Part shown: piece after piece, positions 32,660-36,155 of the stretch
Layout: every line of letters begins with the position of its first letter
How positions within the stretch are numbered: position 1 is the first letter of the stretch
Notes under the pieces: model-generated
The model's database searches: none
What the model was told of the DNA's origin: nothing
The model's input: the letters and a program-made list of their open reading frames with translations, nothing else
Assembly (NCBI RefSeq): GCF_000311785.1
Contig: NZ_HE978550.1
Coordinates: forward strand, 48,497-84,651
Origin: Brevibacillus massiliensis
Lineage (GTDB): Bacteria; Bacillota; Bacilli; Brevibacillales; Brevibacillaceae
Length of the DNA: 36,155 nucleotides
Reading direction: 5' to 3'
Translations under genes and position numbers: made by a program

Positions 32660-32925
32660 GCGAGCAAAGAAAGATTGACGAGCGGTACTATAAATTGCTG
32701 GAGGAAATTCAGGCGTTGGATTTTGTCCTGGTTGAACTGAACCTTTACCTTGATACCCACAAAGGGGATGTTCAAGCGGTCAAACAGTACAATCAGTTTA
32801 CGGAAAAGCGCTGGAAATTGGTCCATGAATTTGAATCCTGCTACGGGCCGTTGATGAACTTCGGCCACAGCTTTTCCGGTTTCCCGTGGCAATGGACTGA
32901 CACCCCCTGGCCCTGGCAAGTATAA
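32656..32925 (+). CDS. cotJB: Spore coat protein CotJB
   Basis: This is an 89-residue coat protein with a conserved helical core: KIDERYYKLLEEIQALDFVLVELNLYLDTH, then a YNQFTEKRWKLVHEFE segment and a Pro/Trp-rich end (PWQWTDTPWPWQV). Its ATG overlaps the cotJA stop. A GAGGGATTATGA ribosome binding site lies just before. It is the middle gene of the operon. Confidence 0.92.
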   Translation: MSEQRKIDERYYKLLEEIQALDFVLVELNLYLDTHKGDVQAVKQYNQFTEKRWKLVHEFESCYGPLMNFGHSFSGFPWQWTDTPWPWQV

Positions 32926-32949
32926 CGCTATAAGGAGGAGTAAAACATC

Positions 32950-33519
32950 GTGTGGATTTACGAGAAAAAATTGCAATATCCGGTTCGCGTCTGCAAATGC
33001 GACCCCAAGATGGCCAAATTTCTGCTGGAACAGTATGGGGGAGCAGATGGAGAATTGGCCGCCGCACTCCGTTATCTGAACCAGCGCTATACGATTCCAA
33101 ACAAGGTAATTGGCCTGTTGACCGACATCGGAACAGAGGAGTTCGCACATCTGGAAATGATCGCGACGATGGTTTACAAGCTGACGAAAGACGCTTCTCC
33201 GGAAGAATTGGAGGCGGCTGGCTTGGGGGCACATTTTGCCAACCACGACAGCGCTCTCTTCTACAGCAATGCCGCCGGCGTTCCCTGGACCGCGACCTAC
33301 ATTCAAGCGAAAGGCGATCCGATTGCTGACCTTTACGAGGATATTGCCGCAGAAGAAAAAGCCCGCGCCACCTACCAATGGCTGATCGACATGACTGACG
33401 ACCCGGATCTGCAGGATAGCTTAAAGTTCCTTCGCGAGCGGGAAGTTGTACACTCGCAAAGATTCAGGGAGGCTGTTGAAATATTAAAAGAGGAGCGTGA
33501 CAGGAAGAAGATCTTTTAA
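32950..33519 (+). CDS. cotJC: Spore coat manganese catalase CotJC
   Basis: CotJC belongs to the dimanganese catalase family and sits in the spore coat. The 189-residue protein keeps the carboxylate/histidine ligands: Glu35 (ADGELAAALRYL), Glu64 and His67 (GTEEFAHLEM), Glu135/136 (AAEEKARATYQ) and His168 (VVHSQRF). The start is GTG at 32950 after TAAGGAGGAG. It is 24 bases downstream of cotJB. Peroxide breakdown is likely because the ligands are complete, but in spores the role may be structural. A hairpin follows its stop. Confidence 0.94.
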   Translation: MWIYEKKLQYPVRVCKCDPKMAKFLLEQYGGADGELAAALRYLNQRYTIPNKVIGLLTDIGTEEFAHLEMIATMVYKLTKDASPEELEAAGLGAHFANHDSALFYSNAAGVPWTATYIQAKGDPIADLYEDIAAEEKARATYQWLIDMTDDPDLQDSLKFLREREVVHSQRFREAVEILKEERDRKKIF

Positions 33520-33526
33520 GACGGGC

Positions 33527-33559
33527 ACACTCCGCAGGGGCATCCCCTAACCGGAGTGT
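33527..33559 (+). terminator. Terminator-like hairpin after cotJC
   Basis: ACACTCCG and CGGAGTGT form an 8-bp stem. Inner bases GGGG/CCCC form a second short stem. The T-run is poor (TTATAC), so it is a weak terminator or a bidirectional one for the argH remnant. Confidence 0.5.
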
Positions 33560-34097
33560 TATACATAACCGATATGACGATTGTGACCATCCTCGAAATT
33601 GAATTCGGTAGAAGACCAGAGCACCAGCTCTTCGCAAAAACGGGAAAGATGCATCATGACGAGCGATGCGGCGCTGAGAAATTCAAGGATGAAGTCTCGG
33701 TCGCTCACAGCATCCATCGAGTTCTCGTATATCCGGTCAAAACCAAGCTCCTTCGCCACCAGCTCCCGATCGATCGGGAATGTGGTGCCAGCCAGCGCAC
33801 CTGCGCCGAGCGGCAGCAGGTTGATCCGTTTCAACGCATCCTCAAGCCGTTCCACGTCACGCGAAAACATCCCGAAGTAGGCGAGCAGATGATGCGCGAA
33901 AAACACTGGCTGAGCCCGCTGCAGATGAGTGTACCCCGGAATCATCACACCCAGAAGGTCGACCTGGTGAGCGATAATCTGCTTGGTCTCCCTGCGCAAA
34001 TACAGATGCAGGTCTGTTGCCACCTGGTCATTCCGCGAGCGTCCGGTATGAAGCTTGCGTCCGTTGGTTTGGTAAAACGCCCGCCCCACAATTTCAT
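33559..34097 (-). pseudogene. argH: Remnant of argininosuccinate lyase (internal deletion, 3' truncation)
   Basis: ArgH makes arginine and fumarate in the last step of arginine synthesis. ATG at 34097, after GGGAG, starts the normal N-terminus [13 protein letters not shown]. Around 34056-34061 the sequence jumps, out of frame, to the middle of the protein ([20 protein letters not shown], then [12 protein letters not shown] and [14 protein letters not shown]). About 90 codons of the normal gene are missing. It ends at [12 protein letters not shown] followed by foreign residues and a stop, before the GSSIMPQKKNP signature loop that holds the catalytic Ser. No functional enzyme is possible, so the cell must have another argH or need arginine. 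Confidence 0.85.
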
Positions 34098-34285
34098 CCT
34101 GTTCACTCCCGATAATTTGTCACTCTAGTGATTGAGCACCTTGCCGAGAAAATCTTGTTTGCGGACTGCTAAAAAATTAGCCGGGCGGCGCTAGCTCAAC
34201 AATCTTTCTTAACATACCGCTCCCTATACACCGGGAGGTTCTTGGGAACTAGCAATTAACGGCTTGCTGGGCACGCCAAATAAAA

Positions 34286-34307
34286 AAACCTTGATTTTTC
34301 AAGGTTT
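34286..34307 (-). terminator. Terminator of the tRNA operon
   Basis: On the minus strand AAACCTTGA and TCAAGGTTT pair around a 4-base loop, and a seven-T run follows. It lies 12 bases past the tRNA-Gly(TCC) gene. The 180 or so bases between it and argH (34098-34285) contain no gene that I recognise. Confidence 0.93.
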
Positions 34308-34318
34308 TCACGTCTTTA

Positions 34319-34392
34319 TGGAGCGGGTGATGGGAATCGAACCCACGCGACCAGCTTGGAAGGCTGGGGTTCTACCATTGAACTACACCCGC
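34319..34392 (-). tRNA. tRNA-Gly (anticodon TCC)
   Basis: A 74-base cloverleaf with encoded CCA. The anticodon loop CTTCCAA sits in a CCAGC/GCTGG stem; the T-loop is TTCGATT. It is the last gene before the operon terminator. Confidence 0.97.
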
Positions 34393-34397
34393 ATATA

Positions 34398-34484
34398 TGG
34401 TGCCGAGGACCGGACTTGAACCGGTACGGGAGAAACTCCCGACAGATTTTAAGTCTGTTGCGTCTGCCATTCCGCCACCCCGGC
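34398..34484 (-). tRNA. tRNA-Leu (anticodon TAA)
   Basis: An 87-base class II tRNA with a long variable arm (CGGGAGTTTCTCCCG) and encoded CCA. The anticodon loop CTTAAAA sits in an ACAGA/TCTGT stem. Confidence 0.97.
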
Positions 34485-34499
34485 AATTATGAATCATAA

Positions 34500-34576
34500 T
34501 GGTCGGGAAGACAGGATTCGAACCTGCGACCCCTTGGTCCCAAGCCAAGTACTCTACCAAGCTGAGCTACTTCCCG
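34500..34576 (-). tRNA. tRNA-Pro (anticodon TGG)
   Basis: A 77-base cloverleaf with encoded CCA. The anticodon loop CTTGGGA sits in a CTTGG/CCAAG stem. Confidence 0.97.
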
Positions 34577-34633
34577 TATTGGAGGTAAAAAACGCGTGAG
34601 ACGCAAAGCATGCTCACTGTCAGCTAAATAAAA

Positions 34634-34710
34634 TGGCGTGCCCTGAGAGATTCGAACTCCCGACCTTTTGATTCGTAGTCAAACGCTCTATCCAGCTGAG
34701 CTAAGGGCAC
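34634..34710 (-). tRNA. tRNA-Arg (anticodon ACG)
   Basis: A 77-base cloverleaf with encoded GCCA end. The anticodon loop CTACGAA sits in a TTTGA/TCAAA stem. A34 would be changed to inosine by TadA. Confidence 0.97.
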
Positions 34711-34752
34711 TTATATTAGATAAAACGGGAAGAAACCCATCTGTAATTCACT

Positions 34753-34769
34753 ATGGAGCGGACGACGGG
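34753..34769 (-). repeat. Truncated 3' end of tRNA-Gly(GCC), attachment-site-like
   Basis: ATGGAGCGGACGACGGG repeats, base for base, the 3' end (with CCA) of the tRNA-Gly(GCC) gene at 34888-34904. The copies are in direct orientation, 135 bases apart. Upstream of the repeat on the minus strand the tRNA sequence breaks off. An intact tRNA followed by a copy of its 3' end is the usual layout left by site-specific integration. Confidence 0.85.
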
Positions 34770-34888
34770 GATCGCTTCTTACCAGCGACACTGTGTCGAA
34801 TTACCTCGTGCGCAGCCAGATGTGCAGTACCCGAGCGCTGCTTCTTGAAATGCATCGAGGGTGAGCGGCCCTTTTGCAATTTCAATAA

Positions 34889-34964
34889 TGGAGCGGACGA
34901 CGGGTCTCGAACCCGCGACCTTCGCCTTGGCAAGGCGACGCTCTACCAATTGAGCTACGTCCGC
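34889..34964 (-). tRNA. tRNA-Gly (anticodon GCC)
   Basis: A 76-base cloverleaf with encoded CCA. The anticodon loop TTGCCAA sits in a TCGCC/GGCGA stem. Its 3' 16 bases recur 135 bases downstream. Confidence 0.97.
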
Positions 34965-34974
34965 AAACGAAAGA

Positions 34975-35061
34975 TGGTGCGGTCAAGAGGACTTGAACCT
35001 CCACGGTGTTGCCACCACTAGAACCTGAATCTAGCGCGTCTGCCAATTCCGCCATGACCGC
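34975..35061 (-). tRNA. tRNA-Leu (anticodon CAG)
   Basis: An 87-base class II tRNA with a long variable arm and encoded CCA. The anticodon loop TTCAGGT sits in a CTAGA/TCTAG stem. Confidence 0.97.
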
Positions 35062-35117
35062 ATGCAGCTTATACAATTCTCGAAAGCGATACTTGCTTGC
35101 TTTACAAGATAAGTAAC

Positions 35118-35193
35118 TGGTGAGCCATGAAGGACTCGAACCTTCGACCCTCTGATTAAAAGTCAGATGCTCTACCAACTGAGCTAATGGCTC
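35118..35193 (-). tRNA. tRNA-Lys (anticodon TTT)
   Basis: A 76-base cloverleaf with encoded CCA. The anticodon loop CTTTTAA sits in a TCTGA/TCAGA stem. Confidence 0.97.
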
Positions 35194-35204
35194 ATTGTTG
35201 TAAA

Positions 35205-35289
35205 TGGTGGGGAGAGACGGATTCGAACCGCCGAACCCAGAGGGAGCAGATTTACAGTCTGCCGCGTTTAGCCACTTCGCTATCTCCCC
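35205..35289 (-). tRNA. tRNA-Tyr (anticodon GTA)
   Basis: An 85-base class II tRNA with a long variable arm and encoded CCA. The anticodon loop CTGTAAA sits in a GCAGA/TCTGC stem. Confidence 0.97.
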
Positions 35290-35302
35290 ATGGTACAACG
35301 CC

Positions 35303-35378
35303 TGGTGCCGGCGATAGGACTTGAACCCACAACCCCCTGATTACAAGTCAGGTGCTCTACCAATTGAGCTACACCGGC
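35303..35378 (-). tRNA. tRNA-Thr (anticodon TGT)
   Basis: A 76-base cloverleaf with encoded CCA. The anticodon loop CTTGTAA sits in a CCTGA/TCAGG stem. Confidence 0.97.
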
Positions 35379-35402
35379 ATATTGTATTCTTTGAATAATC
35401 CG

Positions 35403-35423
35403 GTACGGGTGAGAGGCCCGTAC
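35403..35423. other. Perfect hairpin in the Asp-Thr tRNA spacer
   Basis: GTACGGG and CCCGTAC form a 7-bp stem with a 7-base loop between tRNA-Asp and tRNA-Thr(TGT). It is followed by CTTGCTATC, not a T-run, on the plus strand, so it is not a simple terminator. It may guide RNase processing. Confidence 0.5.
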
Positions 35424-35437
35424 TTGCTATCTTGAAA

Positions 35438-35514
35438 TGGCGGAGCTGACGGGACTCGAACCCGCGACCTCCGGTGTGACAGACCGGCGTGAACTCCAGC
35501 TTCACCACAGCTCC
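35438..35514 (-). tRNA. tRNA-Asp (anticodon GTC)
   Basis: A 77-base cloverleaf with encoded CCA. The anticodon loop CTGTCAC sits in a CCGGT/ACCGG stem; the T-arm is GCGGGTTCGAGTCCCGT. Confidence 0.95.
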
Positions 35515-35533
35515 ATAAATGCCCGTACCATCT

Positions 35534-35562
35534 ATAGTACAGCTCTATCCGTCTCAATGCAA
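35534..35562 (-). promoter_or_regulatory. Internal promoter in the tRNA array
   Basis: On the minus strand TTGCAT (-35) and TACTAT (-10) are spaced by exactly 17 bases. They lie about 20 bases upstream of the tRNA-Asp gene. This could start transcription of the nine tRNAs downstream. Confidence 0.6.
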
Positions 35563-35571
35563 CAATTTTTT

Positions 35572-35689
35572 CTACTTGATCAGAGAAATCAACTCGGTGT
35601 AGTTAAGTAGATAATTTGGCTGCACCCATCGAGTAGCACCATTCCACTTGATCTAAGATGTCAATTCGACGTAGTACAAGTAGATAAAT

Positions 35690-35696
<7 letters not shown>
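35572..35696. repeat. Two imperfect direct repeats in the fMet-Asp tRNA spacer
   Basis: The units at about 35572-35623 and 35645-35696 match over about 51 bases: both have the block ACTTGATC-x-AGA, a TCAA(C/T)TCG(G/A) core, GTAGT, AAGTAGATAA and TTGG(C/T)TGC. Each can fold by pairing its ACTT with AAGT. The second unit runs into the 3' end of tRNA-fMet. The rest of the spacer holds only the promoter at 35534-35562. Confidence 0.65.
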
Positions 35697-35766
<70 letters not shown>

Positions 35767-35838
35767 ACGATAAACTGTTACTTGCCGCTACCCCCTAGGG
35801 CAAAACCTTACGACATCTGTCGCGCGAGCAAGTGAACA

Positions 35839-35914
35839 TGGTGGAGGCTGACGGGATCGAACCGCCGACCCTCTGCTTGTAAGGCAGATGCTCTCCCAGC
35901 TGAGCTAAGCCTCC
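35839..35914 (-). tRNA. tRNA-Val (anticodon TAC)
   Basis: A 76-base cloverleaf with encoded CCA. The anticodon loop CTTACAA sits in a TCTGC/GCAGA stem. Confidence 0.97.
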
Positions 35915-35920
35915 ACAACA

Positions 35921-35971
35921 CCCCACAAAGTGACGTAAGCCTTCGAAGGTAATTTCGAGTACTTTGCGGGG
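35921..35971. other. Inverted repeat in the Glu-Val tRNA spacer
   Basis: CCCCACAAAGT and ACTTTGCGGGG pair over 11 positions with one mismatch, around a 29-base loop. It fills most of the spacer between tRNA-Glu and tRNA-Val. Confidence 0.5.
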
Positions 35972-35986
35972 ACCCCAAACAATTTA

Positions 35987-36063
35987 TGGTGACCCGTAGG
36001 GGATTCGAACCCCTGCATGACAGCGTGAAAGGCTGCTGTGTTAAACCGCTTCACCAACGGGCC
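35987..36063 (-). tRNA. tRNA-Glu (anticodon TTC)
   Basis: A 77-base cloverleaf with encoded CCA. The anticodon loop CTTTCAC sits in a GCAGC/GCTGT stem with one G-U pair. Confidence 0.95.
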
Positions 36064-36078
36064 GTATATATGTATAAA

Positions 36079-36154
36079 TGGTGCTCCCGACAGGAATCGA
36101 ACCTGCGACCTCTTCCTTACCATGGAAACGCTCTACCTACTGAGCTACAGGAGC
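36079..36154 (-). tRNA. tRNA-Thr (anticodon GGT)
   Basis: A 76-base cloverleaf with encoded CCA. The anticodon loop ATGGTAA sits in a TTTCC/GGAAG stem (one T-G pair). Its 5' end is one base from the window edge, so the operon very likely continues to the right. Confidence 0.95.
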
Positions 36155-36155
36155 G

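Noticed and set aside
34770-34887. A coding-like frame between the two tRNA-Gly 3' copies (minus strand, ends CRW)
   Set aside because: It has no start codon, mixed codon use and no family resemblance that I can defend.
34372-35557. Several open frames across the tRNA region
   Set aside because: They are translations of tRNA genes (repeated RVPS/NPSLPT-like ends come from conserved T-arms), not proteins.

Overview
The window comes from an endospore-forming member of the Bacillota, order Bacillales. The signs are two alpha/beta-type small acid-soluble spore proteins (SASPs), a large gamma-SASP-like repeat protein, GerW/YtfJ, a cotJABC operon, YhaM, YkvA, Amj and B. subtilis-like tRNA gene content. 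The GC-rich third codon positions and frequent GTG/TTG starts after strong Shine-Dalgarno sites suggest a Brevibacillus/Paenibacillus-type genome more than B. subtilis itself. The genus is inference only. Most of the window is chromosomal housekeeping DNA. There is no phage, transposase, CRISPR array or plasmid gene, and no rRNA inside the window.

Region by region: 1-2700 holds two small membrane proteins and a LytR-CpsA-Psr (LCP) wall-polymer transferase. 2704-5572 holds a divergent pair (a GNAT acetyltransferase and a nitrilase-family amidohydrolase, each resembling one half of a known fusion protein), followed by an Fsr-type MFS exporter. 5626-8911 holds a leftward set: a winged-helix-like protein, a coiled-coil protein and a SEC-C zinc-motif protein whose frame is broken in a 6-base homopolymer. 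9077-11240 encodes YhaM, a YkvA/DUF1232 protein and a DedA protein. 11407-13971 holds a DUF2062 protein, small proteins, nadE and a PspC protein. 14147-18213 holds a tiny ORF, a RluA-type pseudouridine synthase, map, tpx, a protein of unknown function and amj. 18473-21919 is pyruvate carboxylase.

21973-26342 holds gerW (ytfJ) and the riboflavin operon ribD-ribE-ribBA-ribH, led by a promoter, an FMN riboswitch and an attenuator terminator. 26368-28372 holds a DUF2953 (YtfI-like) protein and the SASP cluster. 28450-30918 encodes a UgtP/MGDG-synthase-like glycosyltransferase, a YkoP-like partner and a TerC-family membrane protein. 31117-33519 holds a soluble orphan histidine kinase and the cotJABC spore-coat operon.

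33559-34097 is a wrecked argH: its first dozen codons are joined out of frame to the middle of the gene, and the C-terminal signature loop is missing. 34319-36154 is a leftward array of 14 tRNA genes (Thr-GGT, Glu, Val, fMet, Asp, Thr-TGT, Tyr, Lys, Leu-CAG, Gly-GCC, Arg, Pro, Leu-TAA, Gly-TCC, in transcription order). It ends in a strong terminator and probably continues past the right edge.

No single obviously new defence or biosynthetic system stands out. The best leads are the five-repeat gamma-SASP-like protein with altered protease sites, the 17-bp duplication of the tRNA-Gly 3' end (an attachment-site-like scar), the argH remnant, the divergently split GNAT/nitrilase pair, and the uncharacterised winged-helix/coiled-coil/SEC-C gene set with a perfect 19-bp palindrome in front of it.
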